Assembly: GCF_003672135.1 (NCBI RefSeq)
Contig: NC_039511.1
Span: 7,342,464 to 7,406,463, forward strand
Source: Ooceraea biroi
Lineage: Eukaryota; Arthropoda; Insecta; Hymenoptera; Formicidae
Direction of reading: 5' to 3'
DNA length: 64,000 bases
Every line of letters starts with the position of its first letter. Within the stretch, counting starts at the first letter, position 1. A program made the position numbers and the translations under genes. Positions 29,880-41,126 of the stretch are shown one piece after another. The notes below the pieces were generated by a model that saw only the letters and a list, made by a program, of their open reading frames with translations, made no database searches and was not told where the DNA came from.

Positions 29880-31080
29880 CGGTTCACAAATTTTTTAAAC
29901 CTTTGGTAGAAAAGTGTGTACTTTGTTATTGCTGACTTAATAAAGATTATTATAGTGCGCTAGAAATCAATTTTTTAACATTAATTAACATTATTTTCCA
30001 TTTTATCTTACTGAAATTTAGCAATTTCTTAGTTTTGTCCCATAAAACCACAGTGGCCACCATGAAAAAAATCATAGCTATTCGGCAAATTTTTATCAAA
30101 TTCATGGTATTGAAAAGTATTAAAAAAATGTGAAGAACAAATTTTGTTTGTCATTCTGTACGATTGTTTTTAAGGTCAAAATGACAAAGTGAAAAATCAT
30201 TCATTTTTACGTTATATTCATCCATTTTCAGCATGGTTACATGTTTTCGAAAAAATTTGGGCAAGTATACCGTTCAATAGAGCAAAGTTTCAGCTTTAAG
30301 AATCCGTTTTTTAAATTGCTGTGCGATGATTTTTACCGAAGTTATGAGCAATCAAAGTAAACAATGCCAATTTTTATTTAATCGGCGATAACTCAGTAAC
30401 AAAAACTCGTAAACATTTTTAAAAAAGCGTTTTGTAGAGAAAACTTCAATCTTTTACAATAAAAGCCGAGAATTTTCGCACATTTTTTTATACGTGACAG
30501 ACCTTCAAAGTGAAAAGAAAATTTCTTATTTTGTCCAATTCGCAGTTTTTTCTATGTAAAAATTACCAAACGTCACAGAAATTTAAACTCATGGCAACCG
30601 TTCGAAAGTAGAAGTTTCAAGCTTTAAAATCCTTTTTTTAAATTTAAATTTCGTTCATTTTTAACAAAGTTACAGCTGCTGAAGTTTGCCTATTTTTTTA
30701 AGAAAAGTTTGGTGTTCCTCTAATTTTTGTGAGTAGTGTATTATCTTATTTATGCAAAACAATATAACGTTAAATAATTTTAAGATAATAAAGTTATTTA
30801 TGGGATTTTTTTGCATTTTTATAATTGTATTTCATAAATACATCCAAATATAACAAATACAAAATATAAGATAATACAAAATATAATAAAATACTACAAA
30901 ACATGAGAATATTTTTGTATTACTACATATAACAATTTCATTTTTTGTTATATACATTATTTTAGTTTTCGATTCTGAAAACTATTATTTATTACAAATT
31001 TCCTTTGATAAAATAGAATTTCAATGTGTAGAAAATGTATGTAAAGGCAATGTTCTCAGACTGGGTGGTATATCACGTCA
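29880..31080. other. AT-rich non-coding stretch
   Basis: No gene seen. It has features of mariner-type non-coding sequence, such as repeated AAAATTTTT-rich blocks and an end near TTTTTGTGAGTAGTGTA at about 30725-30740. Confidence 0.4.
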
Positions 31081-31296
31081 CGTGATTAGGACTGTTAGTT
31101 AGACAAGAATAACACGTGCCTGGCCTAACTATCTCACTCGCACAGCTCTGACCGCGCGAGAACAAAGCAGTGCGCGTTCCAGTATGGTTATATTTCACTG
31201 GTGACACCGATCCGAAGATCCTCCGGACGGGTTGGCTCTCTGGGCAGAGGCGACCACTCCAGAAACCACATCTGAAGATTTTCCAGCATCGAAGAA

Positions 31297-32138
31297 AGTA
31301 AGTGAAATCGGGACACTGGTTTTACTTCTCTCTCTCTCTCTCCCCCTCCCCCCTTCCCCTTGAATTCATCTTCACCGACTATTACCTTCAGTTTTATAAT
31401 AGTAGTGAACAAAAATTTTATTCCATTTTCCCCTTTTCAAGTGGCTCATTTAAAACGTGGAGGCGAAATCACGACTTCCCCGCAGGAACCTCTTTCAACC
31501 GACCAAGGGACAGTTTCCCCGGAACCATCGGCGTTTAAACACTCGCGGAGATGGAACAATTCTGCATTAATCCCACTGCGGTCCCCCTGTCGAGATTGTA
31601 CTGACCGCGCAACTATACACACACCTTTCCCTACTTCTCTTTCATTTCCTCCAACATCTCACGAATCCTTCATTTCACCATCCTCTTCGACATACGCTGA
31701 ACCACCCTCGTCTCCCAGGAACTCCTCTTTTACTCTCCCAGAACTGTCCCCTAGGTGGTATTTTCCCATCCCCTCTCCTGAGCTCGATCAGTACTTGCTT
31801 CCTTCAGATTTCGAAAAGCATCCGGATCCTCCCCCTGTATCTCCCATCCAGGTACCCGCAGAGATTCACAACTTAACCTTTCCCTCCTTTGGTGAACTGA
31901 GGCAACTTTATGAGGCTGGCCTCGAAGCTTTGCGAGAGCGAATCCTCGATTGCTTCCCCACGTTCGCCCTCCCCCTTCCTCCTTTCGCCTTCGTCATCGG
32001 ACCCGATCCCATAGACTTAGCTACCTTGAGGGCTGCTCTAAGAAACGTTCCTCTTAATACGGTAGTCCCACTAATTACCCGTAATAGACATCATCCGATA
32101 CTGATCCCCGCCTCATACGTCCAACCACTCCTACTTGA

Positions 32139-32187
<49 letters not shown>

Positions 32188-32232
32188 GGTGTCCCAGAAC
32201 AAGTGCGACAGCCGTTAATGAGAGATTCTTGA
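31297..32232 (+). CDS. Ser/Pro-rich protein of element 3, split start codon
   Basis: The main exon from 31442 encodes AHLKRGGEITTSPQEPL, a long Ser/Pro region and the conserved C-terminal block (LRERILDCFPTFALPLPPF, IDLATLRAALRN, NTVVPLITRNRHHPILIPAS), matching the protein at 21507 residue for residue in many positions. The exon opens right after an AAG acceptor (31440-31441); a donor GTAAGTG at 31298 follows an A at 31297 that would complete the ATG. Intron length would be 144 bp. The 3' end runs into a TA microsatellite, which replaces the original stop region. The function is unknown. Confidence 0.6.
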
Positions 32233-32250
32233 GAGTATTTGGAGACGAAT
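32142..32250. repeat. (TA)n microsatellite and mariner-type end
   Basis: A TA run to about 32184 is followed by CAGGGTGTCCCAGAACAAGT, which looks like the left end of a mariner-type element. No matching right end was found. Confidence 0.6.
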
Positions 32251-33225
32251 TTTCTAATACCAAAATGTTGAGACTACAATAGTTTTTAAATGAGAAGCGT
32301 TTAAAATTGACTAATCGTATCGTCTAAAATTCGCGCGCTCAGACACAGTACATTGCACAGTAGTGACAGGCTCTAACAAGGAAAGATACGGAAGTGTCCC
32401 CCTCCGATTTTGATGAGCTTTGAATATGTTGTTTTCCAGCTCAAAATAAGGGACACGTATTTTTTTATACGTGCCCTAACTCACTTTTAGGGGGTTAACC
32501 ACCCCTTTGAAGAAGTCGGTGTTTATCTTTCGAGGCGAATATCTTGGAAACTATTAAAGATAGAAAAATTGTTTTCGAATAAAAAATGAATGGCTTTGAG
32601 AGTACTTTAAAAGAGAATAAGGAAAAAAATTTTTTAGTTTTTTATTTTTCAAAATACCCCCACCACTCATCACTTTTTTCAGAATTTTGAAATTTTTTTA
32701 TCACAAATAGAAAGCTTATTTTTTTACGAATTCAACCATGTATAATAAAGTTGCGTTCCGAGAAATCATTTTCGAGAATTAATTACAAACGCCTACGTAT
32801 ATACGTTATTTGTGCCCGTCCATGTGACCGAATTCTTTACGCAACACATTTTGTCCGCATCTTCTCTTAATAACAGATGACTACATCATAACAGGTAAAA
32901 CATATTTTGTAACGAACAAAAGAGAACTTTAATATGTCAAAAGTCAAGTTGAATGTGTCGTATAACAGATTACTATGCGGCGAGACAGACTACTTTTAGA
33001 TGCTTCCTTCATTAATAACAATAGACGGATAGATGTATACATTACATGTTGCACTTATTTATTACTTATTGTTTTAGGTAGAAATGATATTAATATCTTA
33101 AGATATCATAGATCGCAGATATTTCTATAACTTTAATTTAAAATCTACGGAAAAGATGAAATAGGTGGAAAAATTGAATTGTAATAGACCAATACAAGAA
33201 CGTTGTAAGTGATATGAAATAGATA
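32251..33225. other. Non-coding AT-rich sequence
   Basis: Interior of the unrecognised mariner-type fragment and unassigned sequence. No coding frame. Confidence 0.4.
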
Positions 33226-33229
33226 ATGT

Positions 33230-33230
33230 A

Positions 33231-33271
<41 letters not shown>

Positions 33272-33580
33272 TGCTGGCAAAAAGTTCCGGAACGGTTAAA
33301 AATCTTGGAAAATAATGATTTAGTGCAAAAATGTTTCAAACAAAAAGTATAGGGCTTAAAACAATCTATTAGATGATGATATATATTTGACCTTGGTATG
33401 ACCTTGGAAAGCCCGGTCATGGTCAATATAAAAATCTTAAATGGAAACCCCTATTTTTTATTACATATTCTTGTAGCTTAGCTCAAGAGCTTTTCGAAAC
33501 GCTATAATAAATTTTTTTCTCTTACGTACTTTTTGACTTATAAGGCTTGAAGGTTACACAGTACCGCCGGCATTAGAATT
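33230..33580. repeat. (TA)n and a diverged copy of the 290-bp mariner end
   Basis: After a TA run, CAGTGCTGGCAAAAAGTTCCGG opens a segment that aligns with 24338-24627, with shared landmarks such as TGACCTTG, AAATGGAAACCCC and TTGTAGCTTA. It is an end of a related element truncated here. Confidence 0.65.
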
Positions 33581-33596
33581 CCCCAAGGTGTACCGC

Positions 33597-33730
33597 GTGG
33601 AGGTTGCACGGTCGGATTTACACCTCTTTTGTGTGTGTGTGTGTGCGTGCTTGTGCGTGCGTATGTATGCGTGTATGAGTGTGTGTGTGCTCGCGCGCGC
33701 GTGTGTGTGTGTCTTCATAAAACTAACTTC
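33597..33730. repeat. GT microsatellite next to an inverted copy of 29820-29870
   Basis: GTACCGCGTGGAGGTTGCAC and its surroundings are the reverse complement, with changes, of sequence after the Tc1-like gene. A GT/GC-rich microsatellite follows to about 33712. A second GT/CA/GC run lies at 34128-34185. Confidence 0.6.
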
Positions 33731-34560
33731 ACGAAAATAGTTTATACTCGTATGTACGAACAACGGCATTAATGCCGTCCGAATACCCGTGTGATCGCAC
33801 ACAACGATTGGGTCGCTTACACAATGTCGGTTATAGGTGAGGTAAACACGAGCGAGCAAAATAGTTATCGGAACACCTCACCTATACGCGAGAAAGTTTA
33901 TAAGTGACGCGCAGAACAACATGTTTGTCTCATGATTTCGCTTGATGTTTACTTGTTAGAGTTTGGAGTTCTATATCCTAATATATCGGTTGAAAACGTT
34001 AAATCCAGACAGTAGTTGTCGTTCGAGTGGAGGAACAGACAAAGAATTCTAACATTCGAAACTTGAATGGAGGCGATATCATACCAATGACGAAAGCGAT
34101 GAATAATATTATATATTCTTTACTTACACACATACACACACACGCACGCACGCACGCACCCCCCTCCCGCACACACACACATATACTGATACTGATAATT
34201 AATAATGCAAGAAACAATTATACTATACATTTAATATAAGAATATCATTTAGCGTGACGTATTTATTTATATAAAACCTCATTTCATTACAAAAAAAACA
34301 AGATTCGAACGAGCGACGTCCAGCGTATTAGTCCGGCGCCTTCTTCGCCGGGATACGCTCGCTACTTGCAACTCGTAAACTACTGCATATTGGCAAGAGT
34401 TACATGACGGTTTGTTAGTGGGAAGGGTGTACAACAACTTATTAAAAGTTGAACGAAATCTGAGGGGTCACACCTTGATCCTCCCCTTGTAAGTGCCAAC
34501 GAACCTCGAGAGGCGTTTGGTTACGCCCTTCCTGGAGCTCACGGAGCTCTGGACGTAACA

Positions 34561-34786
34561 AAAACATAGAAGACAAAAAGAAAATTATAGATGAAGGAAT
34601 GGGTGAAAAAAGAGAGATGATTTCTTCAGAATCAGTATTAAATTGCTGCGCGAGTTGTTCAATTGAAGCTGTACGATTTGAACTATTTTTATAATTAGCT
34701 TGCGAGACGTCCCATAGGTGCGGGAGTCTTTCCAAAAGGGAAATTAAAAGTTTTGTTTTTACTTTCGTCCAGTCAAACTTCGACAT
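34561..34786 (-). pseudogene. MADF-domain gene fragment
   Basis: From ATG 34784-34786 the frame reads SKFDWTKVKTKLLISLLERL, then PHLWDVSQANYKNSSNRTAS and IEQLAQQFN, the pattern of a MADF DNA-binding domain (charged start, LI..., P.LWD, Y, then a helical tail). MADF proteins often accompany PIF/Harbinger-type transposons. It is truncated where element 3 is inserted. A palindrome with arms GCGCTGTACACACGTCGACA (34925-34945 and 34974-34997) lies upstream and may be the end of the element it came from. Confidence 0.5.
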
Positions 34787-35020
34787 TATCGCGACACTCG
34801 CTAAAAATTTCCGTCTGATTGGAAATACACTAGAGCGCCATGCAATACTCGTTTGGACGTGTCCATACGTGAGTTGCAGAAACAATTGAGACACTGCAAT
34901 TTTCTTTAGCGACACGGTCTCAAGCGCTGTACACACGTCGACACTTAATGCATACACTCGATCTAGACACAAAAGTGTCGACGTGTGTACAGCGCATAAA
35001 ACGATCAAACCCACGATATT

Positions 35021-35310
35021 GTAACTTTCAAGCTCCATATCTCGAAAAGTACTTCATGAAAAAAGGCTATATGATAATGTTTCGAAAAGCTCTCGAGATA
35101 AGCTACAAGAATATGCAATAAAAAATGGGTATTTCCATGTAAGAAATTGAAGATGACCTTCATGTGACCTTGACAACACTCTTCAAGGTCATACTGATAT
35201 TGCTGTGTAATGCGCTATTTGAAACCATAGAACTTTTGTCTGAAGCAATTTTCTCTAAACTTCATAGTCTTCGTAAAATTTAGGGGTTTCCATACTTTTG
35301 GCGGACCCTG
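35021..35310. repeat. Right 290-bp inverted end of the outer mariner-like element
   Basis: Reverse complement of 24338-24627 with few differences. It ends GGACCCTG/TA. Confidence 0.85.
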
Positions 35311-35312
35311 TA

Positions 35313-35384
35313 TACCTATGTAGACGAGTCAAAACAATGACTAACTTTACGAATTTTTTGCGATAAAACGGAAAGAAATAGAGA

Positions 35385-35418
<34 letters not shown>

Positions 35419-36380
35419 CATTGCAATCATTATAGGTAAATATGAAGAAGAGCTCCTTCCTCTCCGATTTTGCTGAAATTTTGCAAACTTGTGTATTTTT
35501 GTGGATAAAACACGAATCTATAAGTTAAAATCGTCGCTCTCACCTAGAAAGAAAGTTACAAGTGTTAAAAAGTGACAGTTTAGGAAATCTGTCATACCGA
35601 TAGTCTACAGGCGTAGCACACACTGACCGAGCATGCGCGGTGACGTGACTGGAGTGATACAGAGTGATATCGAAGGTCACGTGATAGGTGTCTGATTGGT
35701 AAGTTAGAAAAATAACATAATTTGAAAGGTGCGTCCAGAGATACACTATTATCGCTATTAGCGTCGTCTTACCAAAGTACAGCAAAATCGGAGAGGAAGG
35801 AGTTCTTCTTCACATTTACCACAATATACTTTCCTCTATTTAAAAATTTAAGTTTTATTTAAAAATGTCACAATATGGCGGTACTATGCAATATTTTGTA
35901 AATATCGGTTTTGAAAACTGCGTATGCAGTAATCACTATTGCTCCTATAGAACTTATTTGAAAAGAAAATCGCAGAAAATATATAAAGTTGAAACATAAA
36001 TCTAGTTTTTGTCATACTTTGTCGTTTTTCGAAATATTGCGTTTTTATTGAACAAAATGGCAGCTGGTCATAGTCATCATATTAATTTTTTCACCAAAAA
36101 CGTTATTTGTTTTTGACTGCGAAAAAGAAACTAAGTATCAGAAAAAATCTTACGATAAAAACTAGATAATTCTATTAAGATTTTCTGTGGAAAATTTCAA
36201 ATAAATCAATCCGTTATTGAGATATATTGGTTATATATTGATTACCGTTTTTAGAAACATGTCGAGAAAAACGTTTTCAAAGTTTTAAGCATAATTCTAA
36301 TTGACGTAACATTTTCTCATACTTACATCGTGAAGCATCGATTCTTGGATCATATACTTGTCTTTCTATTGATGTTGTAC
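35313..36380. other. AT-rich non-coding sequence with a GT microsatellite
   Basis: The GT run is at 35387-35415. TCCTTCCTCTCCGATTTTGC at about 35452 recurs inverted near 35782-35801, so a small inverted-repeat element of about 400 bp lies here (about 35430-35820). No gene. Confidence 0.5.
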
Positions 36381-36536
36381 TTTCTGTCCGGAAACTAACG
36401 GAACTTTTGAAATACAACACATAAGAAGTTATTTATTCATCAATATTTATTGTGTTTTTGACTGCGGTATATTTTGAATGTTTCGAGAAGGACAGCGAAG
36501 TCTTATTGTTCTGCTGATGGTTGGTATCATATGACG

Positions 36537-39470
36537 CACAGTGGTCCAAAACTTGAAAAACGCGCACGTAGACAAAAGTACACGATAATATTTAACTTAT
36601 TTAATAATTTATGATTTCTGTTATATAAAAAATTTAAATATAACTGCAGATTGCTGCAGGTTGTTGTGTAAACGATAAAAATATAATCGTTTCTGCGCTT
36701 GACTGCGCTCAAAGCGAATCTCGTAAACTATTCGTCATATATTAAAAAAAATGAATGAATATTACGCAATCTTTTCTTGGTACTTTCCAACATAACCATT
36801 CAGTCTCAATTTCGCTGCAGTGACTCTTACAATTAGACGGTTTTTAGTGTTACTTATTGCATACTGTATAAAGAGCTAAAATATGTGTATAATAAAACTT
36901 ACTCGTCTAATGCTTCACGAAATAATAGTAAAATATCATAATGAAAGAGAAAAGAAAAATCGTGTTCTGGATTATTTACAAGAAGTTTTTTCTATTAATG
37001 AAAACTCAAAAACGTATAATCAGTTAACAAGTTATATTCAAAGTTTCTTTTTTGCACCTTACTTTTACCGTTGGTGGTCTGTTCATCAAATAAATACAGA
37101 TTTCGTGAAGAAATACAATGACTGGTTAATGAAAGAAATAGAATTTCCCGGGATAATACGCCGTTGTATTTCAGGTACATCTTTAGGTACATTATATTTA
37201 TTATAAATAAGCAAGAAATGCCAGTTTTGGTCAAAGCAGATCTTGGTCATTAATAATATTACTGTGTCGATTTTTAAATACATTTTTCAGTTCTATAAAC
37301 GTTTCTGCGCGCCGATAGAGGTTGTCGAAAATGGAATTTCTTCTCTTACTTGTGTTAGTCATGCATATCAATCTAATTTTTCTTATTATTATTATTATGA
37401 TTCGATGTAGAAAAAGAAAAACTTGGACGTCCACCGAAGGATTTTATTGATTGTTCAATTTCAAGTAAAAGAAGAAGAACTCAAGAAATCAGAGAGAAGG
37501 TATCAAGTGCCGAATTATCGTTTGCAGCAGCTATGAAACTTCGCGAAGAGGGATACAAAAGTGCTGCTAAATTATTAATAGATAGTACTACTGTTTCTCC
37601 CTCAGAGAGTCAAAAAATATTAAGTAAATTGAAGAAATCCTCTGAGAAACATAAATCTTTATGGCCAGAAGAAGCTCTTTCACTGTTAATTTCTTTAAAT
37701 CTAAAAAAATATCAATATATGGAATTGAGAAGCACAGCAAAACTTAATGATTGTGATTTGTATCCTCCTTACAATCACGTCTTAAATGCGAAGAAATTGA
37801 TTTATTCCGATAATATAACAATTACGGAAGCTAAATGTGAGGTTGACTTACAAAGTTTATTAAACAAAACTTCGGAAAGAATTTTGAAGATACTTGAACC
37901 TCTTCAATATAACTCAGAACCACATCTTACTTTATATTGTAAATGGGGATTTGATGGCGCTTCTGGATTTTCAGCCTATAAACAGAAATTTCAAACAGAA
38001 TCTTTATCAGACGCAAATGTTTTTATTTCTTCAATTGTACCTCTTAGATTAGTTGAACATGGCACTAATAAGATATTATGGAGAAATCCTAAACCATCCT
38101 CAGCCCGATTTTGTAGACCTATTAAGTTGCAATGGATCCATGAAACTGAAGAATTATCTAAATATGAAGAGCAATATTTGCAGCAAAAAATTAACGATTT
38201 ACAATCATTTGTTTTAGGAACTGTTAATATTAAATTTTGTTTGCAACTCACTATGGTAGATGGAAAAGTATGCAACGCATTAACAAATTCTTCATTTGTG
38301 CGCTGCTACATATGTCAGTGCACACTTTCTGAGATGAATAAAATAAAATACATTCAAGATAAAAGAGAAAACGAAAATGCTTTTAAATGTGATCTATCTG
38401 TGTTACATGCATATATTCGCTTCTTTGAATGCATACTTCATATTTCTTATAGATTAGAACTAAAATCATGGCGAATAAAAAATCTGATAAAGAAATATTC
38501 GCGAAAAAAAAACAACTTATTCAAAAAAGATTTAAAGAACAAATGGGATTAATTGTTGATGTTCCAAAACCAGGCTTTGGAACTTCAAATGATGGCAACA
38601 CTGCAAGACGATTTTTTTCGAATTCTAGATTGTCAGCAGAAATAACAGGTGTAGATAAAGATATAATTAAAAGATTCGGGATAATTTTAAAAGTAATAAA
38701 TAGCAAATACGAAATAAAAGTGCAAACATTTGAAAACTTTTGTTCAAAAACAGCTAAAAAATACATCAATCTTTATGAATGGTACAATATGCCAATATCG
38801 GTTCACAAGATTTTATTTCACGGATCTTCTATAATCAGTCACGCTATTTTGCCAATAGGAGAATTATCAGAAGAAGCTCAGGAAGCAAGATACAAAGATA
38901 TAAGAAGGTACAGGGAGCAACATACACGTAAAATATCTCGAACGAAAACGAATGAGGATCTTTTTCATCGCTTGCTTTTAACTTCTGATCCTTATATAAG
39001 TTTCATCAATTACAAAAAAGATAATGAACATGAGAAATTAAACTCAGAAATAATTCAGTTTGTATCTATTTTATTGTAGTCCAACTGAAGAATTCATTTT
39101 GGAAGATAAGGAAATAGAACAAGCGGAAGATTCAGACTTTGAAGAATTGGAAAATGATTATTATTAAGATTTATAATTATTACATCTTGTAGTTATGAAT
39201 TCAAAATTATATTTTATTGTTATACTTTATTAGAAAGAAATAACTTATATTTCTTTAATATTAATTTCGATTACAATAATTATAATATTTCTATTTTAAT
39301 AAACAAATTTTAATATTAAACAAATTATATTTGAAAAATTATAGTTTTACATCTTATTTAATACAACTTCTATTTAATAAAACATCAAACTTTCAATTTT
39401 GATATATATATATACTATATTAAGTGAAAATTTACTTTTGCGCGCGTTTTTCAAGTTTTGGACCACTGTG
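36537..39470 (+). mobile_element. Transib (RAG1-like) DNA transposon
   Basis: The ends are inverted copies of CACAGTGGTCCAAAACTTG extending to AAAAACGCGC. CACAGTG is the same heptamer as in vertebrate recombination signals and fits the known Transib end consensus. Flanks are TGACG (36532-36536) and CGACG (39471-39475), a 5-bp duplication with one CpG-type difference. Length is 2934 bp. It encodes a RAG1-core-like transposase with two frameshifts. Confidence 0.85.
36883..39167 (+). pseudogene. Transib transposase (RAG1 core homologue), frameshifted
   Basis: Exon 1 (from ATG 36883) is followed by a predicted intron (37187-37410) and a long exon starting with a basic GRPPKDFIDCSISSKRRR segment. 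Catalytic acids can be placed by RAG1/Transib comparison: Asp in KWGFDGASG, Asp in LTMVDGKVCN just before a CYIC zinc-type pair, and Glu in the GELSEEAQEARYKD segment. DGNTARRFF and LYEWYNMPISVHKILFHG are typical family blocks. Frameshifts lie near 38505 (an A9 run) and near 39070; an acidic tail ends at 39165-39167. It performs cut-and-paste transposition with hairpinned flanks in active relatives. Confidence 0.8.
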
Positions 39471-39475
39471 CGACG

Positions 39476-39991
39476 CTTTTGCTCTTCTACTGTTCAATTT
39501 AGCGTGTATTATTTAACTTTTCGGAACTATTGTGATGATAGTTGTTAGTTTCTCATGTTTCTTCATGACTGTGGTGAGTGTTTCTTTCAGGATGCTATAT
39601 TAGTAATAAACAGTATAACGTTAATATATTGAATTACAGGAGGTTGGTACCTTCACATTCACATTTACATTTACATACTGGAATCTCCTGGTTTTTCTCA
39701 TCATTTTACCTCATCATTTGAACTTGAGGAGATATGAGGAGTGGTGAAAGACTTTATAATGTTGATTGTCGGAAGAAAATCGTAAGAAATTTTATCTTTA
39801 TGTATCGCTAAAGATGGCCAGAAGCGGGGCCGAAACGTACGAAGGACTCTTTGTCCATCTCTTTTGTTAATTAAATTATGTATGAACGAATTCCTTTGTT
39901 CACTACTTGCATGTAATAATTGGTTAGTCACAAATTGTTGACTAACACGCATCATCAACTGCGTTCTCACTCTTATTGCCGGTTTGGTTTC
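39476..39991. other. Old Penelope-like remnant, no gene
   Basis: CGCTAAAGATGGCCAGAAGC followed by GGGGCCGAAACG (39806-39837) resembles the hammerhead-like box found at Penelope-like element ends. Nothing else is recognisable. Confidence 0.35.
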
Positions 39992-40663
39992 TTAACATTT
40001 AATATTTATTTTGTCGCCTTCAAAGTATTCCCCATTGGAAGCAATACGCATATGCTTCTTCCAGTCCTCGAACGCCCCCGCGAACGCGCTTTGTGGTATA
40101 GCCTTCAGTTCACGCAGCGAATTTTCTTTTATGGCTTCAATTGACTCAAAAAAGAATACCCTAGGAGCGGCAACTTGAGTTTTGGGAATAGGAAAAAGTC
40201 GCACGGAGCCATATCAGGCGAATACGGAGTTTGTGGAGCGATATTGACTGAGTTTTTGGCCAAAAATTCACGAACAATCAACGATGTGAGCTGGCGCATT
40301 ATCGTGGTGCAAAACCAGTTGTTGTCGCGCCACAATTGCGCCACAAAGGACATGGCATTGTGTTTTTGAGATTTCCACATCAGCTGCTAACTCTCTGACG
40401 GACATACGACGATTTTTGGGCACCAATGCCTTTACTTGGGCGACGTGTTCGTCGTCAGTTGATGTCGATGGGCGTCCAGATCGTGATTCATCATCGACAG
40501 CTTCACGGCCTTCTTTGAACGCCTTATGCTACTCAAAAACTCTTGTTCATGATAGACAATCCTCAGGGTGTGCCTTTCTTAACATTTCCAACGTTTGCGT
40601 GAAGTTTATTTGGTTCACAACACAAAATTTAATGCAAATTCTTTGATCAACTGATTTCGACAT
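39992..40663 (-). pseudogene. Degenerate mariner transposase
   Basis: ATG at 40661-40663 starts MSKSVDQRICIKFCVVNQ. The helix-turn-helix part runs with stops and frame changes into LHHDNAPAH (catalytic Asp) and PYSPDMAPCDFFLFPKLK (DD34D signature). The block with the first catalytic Asp seems deleted. It ends GDKINIKC at 39992. It belongs to the surrounding mariner. Confidence 0.75.
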
Positions 40664-40852
40664 CGTAAAAATCGCCGTAAACAACAATCACCGTCTAACA
40701 AAAACTATTTTAAATTGTTTACTAATGAGTGTAGCTTCATGAAATTTGACACAGATGTCACTGACAGTTGTATCAACTTAAAAAAAATTACAACATGAGA
40801 TTCCACAAGCCCACAGTTTAAATCAGAAAGCTCCGTTAGTTTCCGGATAGAA

Positions 40853-41126
40853 GATATACCTCTAATAGATCTTTTTGGATTCACTTCAGCTGTATTCTCT
40901 AGCCTCTTTAGTCGAATTCGTGTTTTGGATTTTTTTCTATGGTTGAACGGTTTCTATGGTTTCTATGGTTAATGGTTGAACGTAGCAAATTGCAGTTTTA
41001 ATTTTCTCTACTGAATCACGGTTCCATCGTATAGCTAATCCATACTACAGGTAAAAATTTCGAATAGGGGAGGCTCCTCCAATAACCTTGAACTTGATAT
41101 ATGTTGTGAAGAACATTAGGTAAATA
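40853..41126. other. Short unassigned spacer
   Basis: It contains a small local duplication (GGTTTCTATGGTTTCTATGG at about 40946-40970). No gene. Confidence 0.5.

Larger units (their letters stand above)
28236..34560 (+). mobile_element. TGTTACGTCC-family element 3
   Basis: It starts TGTTACGTCCAAGAGACTCC, as element 2 does with two differences, and ends GGAGCTCTGGACGTAACA. AAAA flanks it on both sides (28232-28235, 34561-34564). At 6325 bp it is enlarged by a complete Tc1-like transposase gene and by several mariner-type fragments and TA microsatellites. Its own gene is at 31442-32232. Confidence 0.8.
24338..35310. mobile_element. Outer mariner-like element with 290-bp inverted ends, heavily nested
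   Basis: Left end 24338-24627 (CAGAGTCCGGCAAAAGTATG) and right end 35021-35310 are inverted copies over about 290 bp, each next to TA. Between them lie a broken Tc1/mariner transposase, a small MITE, elements 2 and 3 of the TGTTACGTCC family, an inner transposase gene and a MADF fragment. Removing elements 2 and 3 leaves about 3.1 kb. Diverged single copies of the same end sequence occur at 33270-33580 and 50727-50960. Confidence 0.75.
36381..40852. mobile_element. Mariner element, split by a Transib insertion
   Basis: TCTGTCCGGAAACTAACGGA near 36384 recurs inverted as TCCGTTAGTTTCCGGATAGA near 40831-40850. A degenerate mariner transposase lies at 39992-40663 on the minus strand. The Transib element at 36537-39470 is inserted near its 3' end. 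Confidence 0.65.

Noticed and set aside
34290..34400. tRNA or tRNA-derived SINE on the minus strand (GTTCGAATC B-box-like sequence)
   Set aside because: The B-box-like sequence is present, but no cloverleaf, A box or anticodon arm could be formed convincingly.
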